Origin: Jackrogersella multiformis
Lineage: Eukaryota > Ascomycota > Sordariomycetes > Xylariales > Hypoxylaceae
Direction: 5' to 3'
Assembly: GCA_902806575.1 (NCBI GenBank)
Contig: CADCXD010000010.1
Location: 434,001-498,000 of the forward strand
Length of the DNA stretch: 64,000 nucleotides
The notes under the pieces are model-generated. The model was not told the DNA's origin, did not search any database, and was given only the letters and a program-made list of their open reading frames with translations. Below, piece by piece: positions 33,428 through 45,825 of the stretch (position 1 is its first letter; every line of letters begins with the position of its first letter). Made by a program: the position numbers and the translations under genes.

Positions 33428-35639
33428 ATGGCTGGCTGGTGGTTGGGGGGGAGCTGTCGTTTCGCAGGCGAGTGCATGAGGTGCTGAGGTTGGTGCTTGC
33501 TGTAGGGAGGTACGGCTAGACTGGCTCGGTCGCTCTGTTCTGGCTGGCTTGTGCTGGGGGTTGGCTCCGATACACAAGTGTTGAGCCTGCTGAACTTCCC
33601 ATCCCTTATCAGATTCTGTCTAGGTTCCAATAGAATCCGTCAGGATCTGGGGAGTTGGGCAGCACTCACCCTATCCGATCACATTTGTTACAGTACACGG
33701 TGTCACGGTACGTCTCCTGACGCCCACACGATGGCTCAAGGGTTGTTTGCTCCGGGCTTCGTCCCTTCTCTAGCCAACCTACACCAATAACCTGGCCCCC
33801 TCATCTGTAGGCAACTGAGTACTATGAGTGCTGTGGAACATACGAAGGGGCCGGGTGTTTCCTTGGGGGTTGGATCCAAGGGGGTACCGTTGAAGCCTAA
33901 GGAGCAGCATGCTGATGGGCGCGTGCATCTAAATAGGGGGTAAGGGGCAGGTTGTGACATAGGTACACATTAGCACAACAATCCCGAGTGGGTGCTTAGG
34001 TATGCCTTGCGAGCTTAGGATCGGTAAATAAGGATAGGTACCTTCAAAGGGTTGCTTTTCTCTGCAAAGGCCGGCTGGGACAAATCGGGATTTTGGGTCT
34101 GAGATAGCTGCTCCTATACTCCTTTCTGGATGTGTTGTTTTCACGGGTTGCTAAGTAGACACCACCCAATTGGAGAAATAAATCTATTGGGAGTTCGATT
34201 GCTTTATATGAAGCCTTGAATTTTATTTAGTAATGTTGATTCTAATATAGCCTATTGCCCTGCTAACATGTAGATACCTACCTTGGTACCTTAGGTAGCT
34301 AAGATAGGCATCGCTGAGTCGACTCCAAATTTGTGCAGTTTCTGGTACGGATTCTCGCGTGACTTCCAAGGATTTGTTGCTTCTTATACTTACATACCTA
34401 CCTAGGTAGGTACCTAGGTATGTACCTACCTACCTACGTGCCTGCCAAGGTACCTAGATAGAGATAGGTATGAGCCTCGGATACCTAAACTAAATCCAAA
34501 CTAAATCCAATCTATTCGTAAAGAGTCAATACGTACGAGAAGGTGCAACTGTTGGTGTTGGTGATGTTAGGCAAGAAGTAAAGATGAAAGAGCACTTTAG
34601 GTTACAGACCGAGTGGGGTTGGGACTTCTAAGGTTGCTTGTTGTACCTTAAGGTTCAATACTATACATAGTACCGTCTTTAAATTTCAATTGCTTTTTTT
34701 ATTTTTACTTTCTTCATCTTCAATTCCAATATGAAGATCAATATCGATTTTAGTAACCAAGGCAAACCTACCTCTTCATATAAACCCTAACACAAAGCAA
34801 CAATCTAGAGGGATGTGGCACCAATGCAATCTGACCAGCTCATCCCCCATGCATAGCTGCCCAACTGTTTCCACCCGCTTCAGCACACGAGTATATGTAC
34901 GTGAAGGTTGCCTTCTTTTTTCTTCTTCACAACTGGATCTCACTCCTGCGATGACACCCTTTTCGTGCCGAATTACATTTTTATGCCATGTCTCACCTCT
35001 TCCCGTCGTGGTCTTACTTGGATCCGGCTGCCTAAGGGATTCGTCCTTGGTTCCTTGCATCAATATTCCTTAGGCTAAGAAACGCCAAGCGACTCTACAG
35101 ATGGGCGCATCGTGGGATTCAGGCTGCATACATAGGAGGAAAAGCGTCACCGATGCATAAACAACTCAATCGAAACGTTAAACGGGGTTTATTAAGGCGA
35201 AGATGCAATTTATTGCTGATTCATTGCTGAGCCTTGCTAATTCGTCATGCTGTTCGGGGTATTGATGTCCGCAATATCGAACATGCGACTCATCGTGGCG
35301 GTGCGTAGGCCCTACCGCAGACCACATGTTGTACTTTCTTTTACGCCGACGTTCTGTAAGCGCCCGGAGGATTGTTGAGTTTGCTGATTGAGTGTCCTGG
35401 TAGGATTACCGCTTCTACAATCAGTTGATGGTCACTCGGCAGTTTTGGCGTGCTCGTCAAGGAGCAAATGTTTTCATGTGTTTGATCAGTGCCAGTTCTT
35501 TACTTGTCGCTTGCTTTAAATTACTTGGATGTCGGCGGTACGATACAAATCCGAGCCGAAGTTAATCACCTGCAGTTCACATTAACCGACTCCATAACGC
35601 TTGTGGCCACAGATCAATCTGCTTCAAACACCTCTGAAT
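33428..35639. other. Spacer downstream of the truncated regulator
   Basis: 2.2 kb without a gene on either strand. Contains one of the densest CCTAGGTA/TAGGTACC palindrome arrays (34272-34300 and 34390-34470) and a TTTATTTTT-rich stretch near 34690-34710. No recognisable remainder of the transcription factor. Confidence 0.45.
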
Positions 35640-36935
35640 CCCCCCAATACGTCTTCTGCGGCTTGAAAATTAGGTTTGGACTGTCGTGACCAACGACAAC
35701 ACCATCGTACAACTGGAACTCATCCTGCTTACTTTGTCCACATTGCTCGCCTCACCTGGAGCTTTCTTAAAGTCAAAGTACCATATCGTCTTAGCCAACG
35801 CCATATTTACCTAAATTCCAGATACGTCTTAGCCTTGCATGCGCAGCTGCGATCGCCTAACAAGAAGGGTTGGTCTGTCACGCCCTCTGGCGTTAACCAA
35901 CGATCGGGCCGGAAATCGAAGGTTGAGGGAAAGTACTCGGCGTTATGCAGGAGTGAGTAAAGGTTTACAGCGACCTTAGTCCCCTGTGGGATGACATGGC
36001 CGTCAACAACTAGAGTTTCGCCGGCTACAGCTGAAGACGTGTCTTACTCCTGCTACGTATAGGCGAGCGAGGCTTGCGAAGAGCCTCGTCAATGATAGCC
36101 CGCAGGTATTTACACCCAGCTAATCTGGGGCTCTGTTTGTTGAGAATAGCATTGTGCTAGTTCCTGGCGGAGGAGCTGCCTTGCCTGGCGGGTCTCACGA
36201 CCTGAGGAGAAAATCCACCGGATCTCTCCTGTGAGCTGGGTACATCATAGCCGTGTTAACTGTACCTCCGCCTGGAAAGAACGGTAGAATCTGCAGACCT
36301 TACGAAGATCTAGTAAAAGGGTAAGTAAAGAATGCTCATCTCCGGCCTACCTGCTGCTATGGAGAAGACTGCCTCGGGTTATAGCTCAGCGGCACTCAAG
36401 TCCTTTTCTCCTAGACAAATCTCGCCTGTTGCGAGAGCATAGAAATCTTGCTTCGCATCCTTTGGTAGAACCATCCGCTCGCCGATCATTTTGCGTAAGG
36501 CTAGACAAAATGCAGCGGCCCTTTCGCGACCTAGCCAGCCAACCAATGGTGCGATAATGCGCGAGGCCGGCCATGCCATGATAAGCATGCTAAAGGTGCC
36601 GGTAGACTTGAGCGAGTCAGGGATGAGCTGGTTGGTCTCCTCAATCTGGGTATTGAACGGGTAACCAAATGCTAGTAGACCGACGATGTCAACGGCGTTC
36701 GCAGCGCTTTACCATGTTGCCGGGACAGCCCTGTCGACTGGACTGGACTCGAGTAACTGCCGCAGGAACACGTCCAGGTCCGACCAACTTGCGCTTCCGG
36801 TGATGTGCCTCCCTGTCCAGGGTAGACCACATACTTGGGTTCCCACTTCGATTAACATAGGAGTATGAACGCCCTTTATTGACACGTGCATTGGCGTAAA
36901 TATCTTCCCAGGTCATTAAATGTACAAGCATATAT
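35640..36935 (-). pseudogene. Cytochrome P450 pseudogene (benzoate-hydroxylase-like class)
   Basis: Read on the minus strand in several frames, the region gives ordered P450 fragments. The C-helix area is WEDIYANARVNKGRSY ... LDREAHHRKRKLVG (36910-36780). Next is RERAAAFCLALRKMIGERM with QDFYALATGEI (36540-36400). The K helix KYLRAIIDEALR carries ExxR (about 36120-36080). The beta region VIPQGTKVAVNLYSLLHN and FRPDRW (36000-35890) precedes the heme loop FLLGDRSCACK (35867-35838). The C-terminus is DEFQLYDGVVVGHDSPNL (about 35720-35665). Fragments are separated by stops and frameshifts, and the N-terminal membrane anchor is missing, so no functional enzyme can be made. The call rests on order and motifs, not on one frame. 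Confidence 0.8.
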
Positions 36936-39065
36936 TAGTAAAGGCCTTATTGGTGAAATGCAGACCGTGTGTATTCATACTGTCTTACACTGTAAAGTTG
37001 CTTTCCCCAAATTATCTAATTAACGGCTATAACCACGTATGTATTACCTACCCGAAAATTTACGTTAAAGGATAAGGAAATATACAGTATAAAATAGTGT
37101 CATTACCACGTCTTACACACGGTCTGATGGGGAGTCACGTGGGGCAGCCTATTCTATGCCGCCTGTAACACAGGGGATACCATTTTCAGATCCTAAAATT
37201 TTACGGATAGGAATCATTTATACGCAAAATGTTACCTATCCTCAAAGTGGATTTCGGTCAAGTTCCCTGACCGAGGCGTCATCATCCATGGATCACTCAG
37301 ATCTCTATTTAGTGGGACGCAGCCGCAAGGAGCCGACTGCACTAAGTAATGCTAATGCTTTCTATGGTGCAGATTCCACTTAACAGCCTCACTTCCAAGT
37401 TCTGTCGTTCTGCTAAGCTACCTACCTAGGCAGGAGGTAGGTAGTGTATGCGCAGTTGGGGCGCGGCTCACCCAGACCGATGAATTGCAGATACCTATGC
37501 GGGAAAAGAAAACGAAAAAAAAAAAAAACCGTCTTATCTGACGGGGGCTGGTCAGGCAGCGGACGGCAATGCAAACAAGCAGTTTCTGCGCTGGCAAGGC
37601 ATTCAGCAGGCGGACTAGTTCGCCTGACTGGTTCGCGGGAATATTATAGAGCTTTATTCAATAAGCTTGCCCCTGTTGAGGCTGAAGTCCTACCCTATCG
37701 TGGCTGTGTCCTACATGTCTTACAGGCAACCAACGACTAATGTCGTACAGGAACGTTCTCGAAAGTCCCAAGACATCCCAAGACAACTCCCTCCTTTTCC
37801 AGTCGTGACGTCTAAACATTTGCTAGGGTCACAGCATCATCCTGATGTCCAACCATCCATCCGCGCTTGGCTGTTGACATTTGATATTACCGCTAGTTAC
37901 GGTATTTTACCCCAAAGGGAATTTCGGCTTTCTGCCGCTGTGGGTTACTTGTCAAACTAACTACCTATCCTAGGTAGGTAGGTATTCTTTCAACTCGACC
38001 TACCTACCAATCCCTCGTTGTTATCTCCAACTGATCTACTCGAGTGCTTACACTTGCCTATATCTTTCTACATCCTATCGTGCTTGTCAGCCTTATCCAA
38101 CGGCAGCAAACCGCGTTCATGTGGTATATGGAGTTTTGGGCTGAACTCTTGGCTTTTATGGTCCACCTTCGGGTGGCATTGTTATGCACCACTTTCAAGG
38201 TCCGCGGCTAAGGTAGTAGCTGCTCATAGCTCATAGGTTATCCTCACCGAACCTAAACTGGGTATCTCACTTGAGAGATTTCATAGGACTTACATGATAC
38301 CCCGGGATAACTCTAAGACCATTTTGCAAGACTCATGCTATGCTCCGTTGTCGCATCCTTCTCTTGCGGAGGACGGCGGCCTCGGTGTGGCTTACTTATC
38401 CCATACTCAATACCTAGTAGCTCGGAATACTATCCGAGATCTCCTATGCACTACCCCGGGGCGATGCTCCTAGCTAACCATGAGCAGTTGCGTTTCGCTT
38501 ACGATTTCCAATTGACTTCTAACATCTTAGTCTTACATTATTAGCATTCTTCTCGAAGGGATCCAAAGATCTCAGCAGGACATTTATCCACGCATATTGA
38601 AGCCCTAGCTAGACTCCATGCTCGCCTCACCCTATTGAGATATGCAGTTTGAGCCCTAATTTACTCCACCGACACATCTTAAGTGGTTGTACACGCCCAT
38701 AGGTGACTACCATGTATTGGTCCGAGTGAGATTATGGTAACTGTGATAGCAGAGTCTATATCAACAACCCAATGATCGTCTTAGCCAGATATCGCAACTG
38801 GTAAATTTGTATCACCGCACCTTTTCTATTATCGACCATTAGGCAACTCTGTCTCGTCAACAACTCTGCATATTCATCTTCCAACGATAAAGTTTGTTCT
38901 TTGTCATTCGGGTCGTGTACCTTTGAGAGGATAACATCCTATTAGTATAAGTACGACGGCATTCCGTAGAGCGCGTGCTCGCCCTCTCAAGGAACAACCC
39001 GGTATAACAGAACGGTACACGAGACAACACGACAGAAAAAAATCTCTTAAACCATCGACCTAGTT
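36936..39065. other. Spacer with decayed sequence
   Basis: 2.1 kb without a supportable gene. Short open frames on both strands might be remnants of further dead genes, but none is recognisable. A-run at about 37515-37528; CCTACCTAGG palindromes at 37416-37445 and 37959-38010. Confidence 0.45.
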
Positions 39066-39933
39066 ATGGACCATACGTACATCCCAGAAGCGTACCCTGA
39101 ATACGGCGCCCAGACTTACTGGCCGGCTAGCACGGCTATGGCACGAAATACGTCACACGGGAGCGACTATAGCAGCTACTCAGGATCTACCAACGGCCAA
39201 TATGACATTGCAACATCGCCAGGTTCTGAAGGTATAAACAACTATGACTTCCTCAGTGTAGCAGACTCGGGGACCTATATAGCAGAAGTTCAAGGGTACG
39301 AAGCGAGCAACCAAGTGGAAGACTCCGATTTCCAGTACCAGTTCTACGACTTCGACATTGGAGATTCGGGTCAGGGTCCACACTGGCGACTGAAGCCGCA
39401 GTACACCCCAACCACGAACTATCCAGCAATCATACCCGTGGAGCCAAGTATCGAAGTGTGAGTATCACCTCTAGAACCTACATCCTAGAGCTGTTCAGAT
39501 TCTAATAGGCTTGTGTAGGCCACGTCCCGCCAGTGACGTCTCAGGCCGACATGTCTGTCTCGAGCCGCACTGCAACGCATCGCCCTTCAAACGCAAAGCT
39601 GATCTGCAGAGGCATTACCTCCACAGACACCGCGACGCCAAGCAGAAGAAGCCGTTCCCTTGCGACTGGAAGAAGTGCCAGAGATCCAAGGAGCCGTTCT
39701 ACCGGCTCGACCACTGCAGAGAACACTACCGCGACTACCACATGGAAGACTTGTCACGACGCGGGCCTAGCAAGGAGACCAGCGAGTGGTGGGACAGCCG
39801 GAACGTTGACGGCAAGTGGTGGCGCTGCACCAAGTGCCTCAGCCGCATCTCCATCGACAGCAACAGCTTCGACTGCGCCAAGTGCAAGACCGCTTGCGAG
39901 CCCGAGAGACGAAAGCTGAGGGGCTACAAATAA
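39066..39933 (+). CDS. C2H2 zinc-finger protein with C-terminal zinc ribbon
   Basis: Two exons, 39066-39457 and 39519-39933, giving 268 residues. The intron (61 nt) uses GTGAGT, a TCTAAT branch and TAG. The N-terminal half is a Tyr/Ser/Asp-rich acidic region that could be an activation domain. The C-terminal half has two divergent C2H2 fingers: HVCLEPHCNASPFKRKADLQ with RHYLHRH, and FPCDWKKCQRSKEPFYRLDH with CREHYRDYH. Both have four residues between their cysteines. A four-cysteine ribbon follows, WWRCTKCLSRI ... FDCAKCKTAC. The order finger-finger-ribbon suggests a fungal-specific nuclear regulator; no named target can be given. Confidence 0.8.
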
Positions 39934-42900
39934 GCCGCCAGGCACCCGCTGCTTCAGCTGGACTTCAAAATCTACTCGGATCCACTCAGCTTCAACACCA
40001 TGCCTGCTAGCAGCGCGAGGCTTAAAACCGTCACTGCTCTCGAAATTGCATCATCCCGGTACGGTTCAACCAAGTACCTACCACCGAACGTTTTAACCGT
40101 TATTGCTTTCTACTGTTTCCTATCATGGCGGGACAAAGCCGGAATTGAGCGAATCATATTGTAACACTCGATTTTCTCTTTTCGTCGTCTCTGCTACCCC
40201 GGGCTGAGAATGGCGTAGGGCTAGAACATATCACACATAGAAAGGCGGTATGGCTTCGTTGGCTTATTTCGCCACGCTACGGGTCATTGCATATAAGGCT
40301 GAGCGGTAGACTATCTAGGCAGTATGGTGTTTTTCTTTTGGTTTGGGAGGGGGGTTCCCCTTTTGCGCTCCTTCTTGTCTCCTTTTTCTTGTCCTTTTCT
40401 CTAACCTACATAGGTTAACCCATGCGAAGATGAGCAATGAGGCTATGTTTTTCTTTCTCGTTTTCTTATCACTATCGAAATTCCCTTCGTGTCGTTCTCT
40501 CGGTTCTACTTTGGTCGAGGCGTTTATTTGCCTTCGGTGGCTCTGCTGCCACTTTGTCATATCATACCATAATATCATGTTCATTAGCCGGTCAGGGTTA
40601 GGACTTCGAGGCGCAAGGCTAGAATTGGTACTTATTCACGATGGACGGGTTTTTTGGTCCCCGACTTTTCTGGGTTTTTGGGTTGTGTTTCTACATATTT
40701 CTTTTCTGTCACTGCCGGCTTGTCATTTTTCTCTCTCTCAAACGTTTTTAGGATTTAATGAGTCATGGGCGCGGGAGGGTCGCATGTGGAATAATAGAAC
40801 GAAGTCCTACGCGGGGGGAGCACCCGCCGCCAGGTCAGGGTTCCAGGGGATCCGGTTGGCTATCCCCGAGGCCTAGGCAGCGTAGCCTTACTGGCTCTCG
40901 TTCTCGACGTTGTGGGGTTTCCGGACGGGCGCGTATTATGCAGGGACGAATGGTAGGCTGCTGCGGCGGCCGCTGCCCGGGGAGGGTTACGTTTTACAGT
41001 CGTACTAGGTGCTAGGTATTAGGTAGGTAGGTAGGTAGGCAGGCAGATGGCCTGGAGGGAGGTGTCGAGGTGCTATTCTTGGATACCTAGAGTAGTTTAA
41101 TACAATAAGTTACCTACCTAGTCACTGCCGGTTAGGCAGACTTGGTCTTTGCTGTTGCACTTTGGGATGTTTCGTTATCTTGTTTTTGTGCTTTCATGTT
41201 TTTAAATTTACCTAGGTATGTTGTTGTATTTTGGATCTCCTCGGCTCGTGGGGCGGGTTCGGGAATCCTGCATACGCGGCCTCGAGGCAGGGCTGCCTGC
41301 GTATCGTGCATGTATGTAATATACGCGTACATATGCGCAGGGCCGCGGCAGGCGGCTAGGTTAGGGGGGTTGGGTGGTCACTCCCGGCAGAGGCTCTGCG
41401 GGTAGGTATATACATAGTAATTAAGTTATTAGGTAAGATTAGTAGGTACCTAGGTAGAGGTAGGTATGTAGATAGCAATAAAGTTATTAGGTAAGATTAG
41501 TAGGTAAGCAGGGTTTAGTCATTGGAGATTATATTTAGGCATGTTGGTTTGTATTTGTTTAGAGTATGAGGTGGTTGTCCTTGCTTTTGCATAATCTGGT
41601 TCTAGGTTAGGTTAAGGTTATTTCTGCCTTTATTAATTACTAATAATATATGACGGAATATATAGCTGTGGTGTGAGTCTAATACTACGGTTACATTTTC
41701 ATGACTTACTAACCCCCGATTATGTGAGTTAGATTAATCCTCGATAGTCATCCAGGTAACCGAGACATGCAAAATGAAACTTTAACCTACACGAGAGGCG
41801 GCCTTGGAAATGGACAGGTTACTTCGTCAAGTTAATCAGGTCAAGTTTGGTCGAGTTGGGTTGAGTTGAGGCAACCAACCCAATATTAATACAACCCTGG
41901 AAAGCCTGGATCACGGGAAATGGGGTTCTTCACTGCTACGTTGTATTCTAGGACTCTTCGGTTTTACATATGCAGTACGAGAGTTTGGTGATGAGTCAGT
42001 CGGCTAAGACTTTGGTTTTACCTTAGTTGATAGTTTGGTAAATATAGAATGTCTCTGGAGCTAGTATTAACTCCTTAACCTTACAGCTAACTCCATAATT
42101 TGAATATATTTTAGTGCTGTGGTCACTGCCATAATTAGATTTACCTAAATGGATTGTGTGGAAGGTTGCCCAGATCAGTCATATTATATTAGCTTGAGTC
42201 AAGTTAATATTCTTGGTCCCATCTTTATCTCGTCCGAAGATTAATGAGTAACATTGAAGCCTCATCGGGCTCTGAGCTTTGCCGAGAAAGCGATGGGAGT
42301 AGTTGGTTTGGTTTAATAGTTATTAATTTGGGGGCTTTTTAAGTATTCGTCCCTTTGTTTCTGTATTAGGAAAGGATGGGTTATTCGTTAACTACCTAAT
42401 TCAGGATATTAGGTTACAAGAAATATTTGTCTAGGAAATCCTGGAGGCCCTTTGGCTAACAAGGAGGTCGCCAGGTGGCCTCGGTAACATTTTTCTGTTA
42501 CTATTAACTCTCGTAGGAGTAGTAACTATATTCACCGAGCTACAGGGGTTTATAAATACTCTTAACATGATAGTTTTTAAATGCTGATATATTTTACTTG
42601 TCTATAATATCTCATACTAATAAGCGACAGAAACTTTTTGATCACATGGAACCTCTTTACCATTTTCTCTTTCTTCGGTATGCCTTGGGGGAAATATGCA
42701 AGACATAATAATATTTGTATCCATGTTAAAGTTGAAATATATATATTTACCTTAGTATATATATATATAAACTATCTAACCTAGTATTAAGTGTGATATG
42801 TTTTTCTTAGCGAGTTCATGCCTAACCCAGCCTACATGCTTATTGTAATCGAAGACAGATAACAACCGAGTTCCCTGAGCTTTAAGATCTCGTGTTAGGC

Positions 42901-43748
42901 AACATCCGGGAACCAGCTTGAGTCTGATTGGTTGAATTGGCCGATCTGTCAAGCGGCGCAGTTAGTCACTACACTCAAATAGATAACTTGCATGTGTCGA
43001 TGAAACGTGATGATTTCTGCCTGCCTGTCTGCCTGCCTACTTACCCAGGTGCTTAAATCAGCCAGCCTGGTTCATGTTGGTAAGGCTTGTACCTATTACT
43101 TACACTTATGCATGTCTCCCTCCCTCCCTCCCTGTCATGCACTTTGCAGATCGGAATCGGAACGAACACGGTGTTAAACGGTGTCGGCTCGCACTTTGCT
43201 AACCTTAATTAGCTGAGTTGTCCTGGCTTAGGAGAGTAGGATGACTTGCGGTCACAAGGCAGGATGCTGTCGTAGCAAGGCTGCCTCTATTTATGCCACC
43301 CTTTTTATTGTATGCCCGTTGCAATTAAGCAGATATACGAGGAAAAGGATACCGTTCCAAGGGTTCCTGTTAGGTTACAATGTTATCTAGGTCGTATTTT
43401 ACAGGATTTGCCTAGACAAAATTTTATTTGTTGCCTCCTGTTCATCCTATGGAAGTAAGATCGTGTAGCTTGACCTTTCGCCGATCTAGAATTTGACTCA
43501 CTTCCACGAGATAGTGGGTTATTTTGCAAGTTGTAGTTGTTTTCCATGGTAGTGATAGGCAACACAAAATATTGAAGACATATTAAGGCACACAGTTAAA
43601 CCAAAGGCGTCGCTAGGACTTGCCCATGACTTGTATTGGAGCCTAACAACTGTATATGAAATATGGCCCACTCTGCTTTGTATATGGATTCATATTTACC
43701 TCAGTAGGCAAAGAGGCAACACGAAAATTCCATTCTGGAACGTCGTCT
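39934..43748. other. 3.8 kb spacer
   Basis: The first kilobase is the 3' region of the zinc-finger gene; a 177-residue open frame there (40343-40876) is T-rich and has no domain. The rest is AT-rich, with a tandem duplication at 41403-41510, a TA microsatellite near 42738-42770, and CTGC and CCCT tetranucleotide runs near 43018-43042 and 43113-43132. No gene recognised. Confidence 0.45.
41403..41510. repeat. Tandem duplication of a ~58-bp unit
   Basis: AAGTTATTAGGTAAGATTAG followed by TAGGTA occurs at 41423-41448 and again at 41481-41506. The flanking bases also match imperfectly, giving two adjacent copies of about 58 bp. Confidence 0.7.
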
Positions 43749-45825
43749 TCATACCAGTGTGATTTCACGGGTTTCGTATTTATCAAGTTCGTTTACCAAA
43801 ATATCACCTACTCGATCTTCGGATGCAAGTCCAAGGCGCTCGAAGCAGTCGAGCTGATGAGGTGAGGGGCCTAATATCAATGTGATTAGGTCAGTACCAC
43901 TGTACGGAGATCCACTGGAAAACAATGGCAATATCCAAATTGAATACGTAGCGCCGGTTTTAGGAGGAACATCGTTTTTTTCGGTGAAATTTATTCTCCT
44001 GGCAGAGGTTGCTGTCCGCCCTGTTGCAGGGTCTAGTGTAGAGCTGTAAGCGACAAGAGGCATATCTAAGTCGACACGGTTCCACGCAATTTTGATAGGT
44101 TCGGCACTGATTATTTTCCAGTTGGTATTATCGTCAATATAGAGGGTCGACAGGATAGCCTTGCCACGGAGTCGGATTAATCCACTAGAGACCGGACCGA
44201 AAAGATTCCTTGTTGACAGAGTCACTGAAACATCCACGACATTGGCATACCAAATAATAACAGAATGCTCAAAATTTCTCCACACAAAAGCGATTTCGTC
44301 GGTGGAAACAGAAGTCCAGCTCCAGCTAGGAGCATATAACTCTTCCGGGTTGCCGCGGTTTCCACGGTTGAACCAGATAAATCCAGCAATAAGATCCTCC
44401 TTCCAGAGACCTGCGAGGTAAGTACCACCGTACTTTGACTGGAATCGCGAAGCCACTGCTGATAGGGCCACAAGCTTATCTAATTGTTTAGTGAGTTCCT
44501 TCTGACTGTATTCCGAGATGATACGCTCTCTCCACAATGCCATTAACTCTGAACGAGATGTTGATTGTAGCATGTTCTGAAGATTCGCCCAATCGTCTTT
44601 GTTCGACGAATATAGAGGAGTGAAACCACATTCACAGAAAGAATCCTTGCAACATGTCCATCTCATCTCATATTGCGTGTAGGAGAGGTACCTTTTGGCC
44701 ATAAGTCTCTCTTGAAATGCCCATCCACGACGATCCAGAGGCGATTGTGCTTCCGGAGTAAACTCATGTATATGAGTAAACTCGTGTGTTAAACGATAAT
44801 CAGACTCAACGGGGTCTGTTTCGGTATCCAGTCTGAAATTGACACGACCTACGTCGAGACCAGGCCGGTTTCGTAAGAAGCCATCGTGGGCAGACGAGGC
44901 GACGGAAGCGGCTAATACTAGTTCTGCGTTACCGTAAACCTTTGCCATCTGACTTGACTCCTCAACCCAGTCCACTTTATCATCTTGGGCAATACAAAGG
45001 TTATCAAATCCAGATATGCCTCAGTCCTAGGCTTCTCACAATTGTTATCGCATCCTTGAATGTTGCAGGAAGATCCTCAAAGGGGATTCCCATCCTGTGT
45101 GACTCAATATTGCTTTTTTCTGTCTTCAGGGGTGGAGAATCACCCCAACAATGACTCAAGGCGACATATTCCACGTCATCTTCTACTTCATCCCGTAAAA
45201 CGAGCTTTGGTATATCGTTATCGAAACCAGCATCGAGAAGCCTAGTAGGAACATAACGCTCTGAGGTGCATTCTGGATGGTGCGTTTTGCAGTAATCCAG
45301 CCATCTCTTTGCAATTGCAAGAGCTTCCGCTGAACCGCTATTGGCCTGGAATCTATCGCATGGCTCATACTTTTCGTTCAAAGAAGTGTTCACTTATATG
45401 CAATAGGAGGTTATTTTGTGCATTCAAGGAGTAATTGATAAGGCACTGGAGAACTTACCCGATTGACTGATTATAATGTGGCCCAGAGAAAACCTGGTAG
45501 TATAGGAAAATAGATTTATGGATAGTAGGTAACGCTGGCCTGGTAAGATGAAGTAGGACCCGAGTCTGGAGGGCATCCCTAGATCAAATATTGATAAATT
45601 GAAAGTTTTAAGTGCATGGAAATAGACTGAGACAACTACTGCGCAAACTATGCAACATTGATCAAGCTTAGGGCATTCCCTTGAAAGCCAATTGATTTTC
45701 CAATCCTTCAGATCCAACTTTGATAGAAAATCAGGCTCCGGCCATGTCTTAGTCAGGTCAGTGGATTGGGAGCCGCAAGTTGGGCATTTGGCGAGACCTA
45801 GAGGCGTCGTCTCTCGAGTCTCCAT
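43749..45825 (-). pseudogene. HET-domain (heterokaryon incompatibility) gene with a single frameshift
   Basis: Exon 1 (45825-45459) and, after a 66-nt intron, the remainder. The N-terminus has a Cys-rich start, AKCPTCGSQS and CCIVCAVV. The HET core follows: YVALSHCWGDSPPLKTEKSN, then DLPATFKDAITIVRSLGLRH and IWI. Here the frame hits TGA TAA, but shifting by one base at the TTT of ATTTGAT (45005-45007) continues with DNLCIAQDDKVDW, the exact next segment of HET domains. That frame then runs 400 further residues with GWAFQERLMAKRYLSYTQYE. HET proteins trigger cell death when incompatible hyphae fuse. The one-base insertion would abolish the domain; sequencing or assembly error in a short homopolymer is the main alternative. 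The rest of the gene is undamaged, so the break is recent or artefactual. Confidence 0.8.

Noticed and set aside
40343..40876. 177-residue plus-strand frame, Phe/Leu/Ser-rich
   Set aside because: T-rich 3' region of the zinc-finger gene; hydrophobic look is a by-product of composition and no family is recognised.
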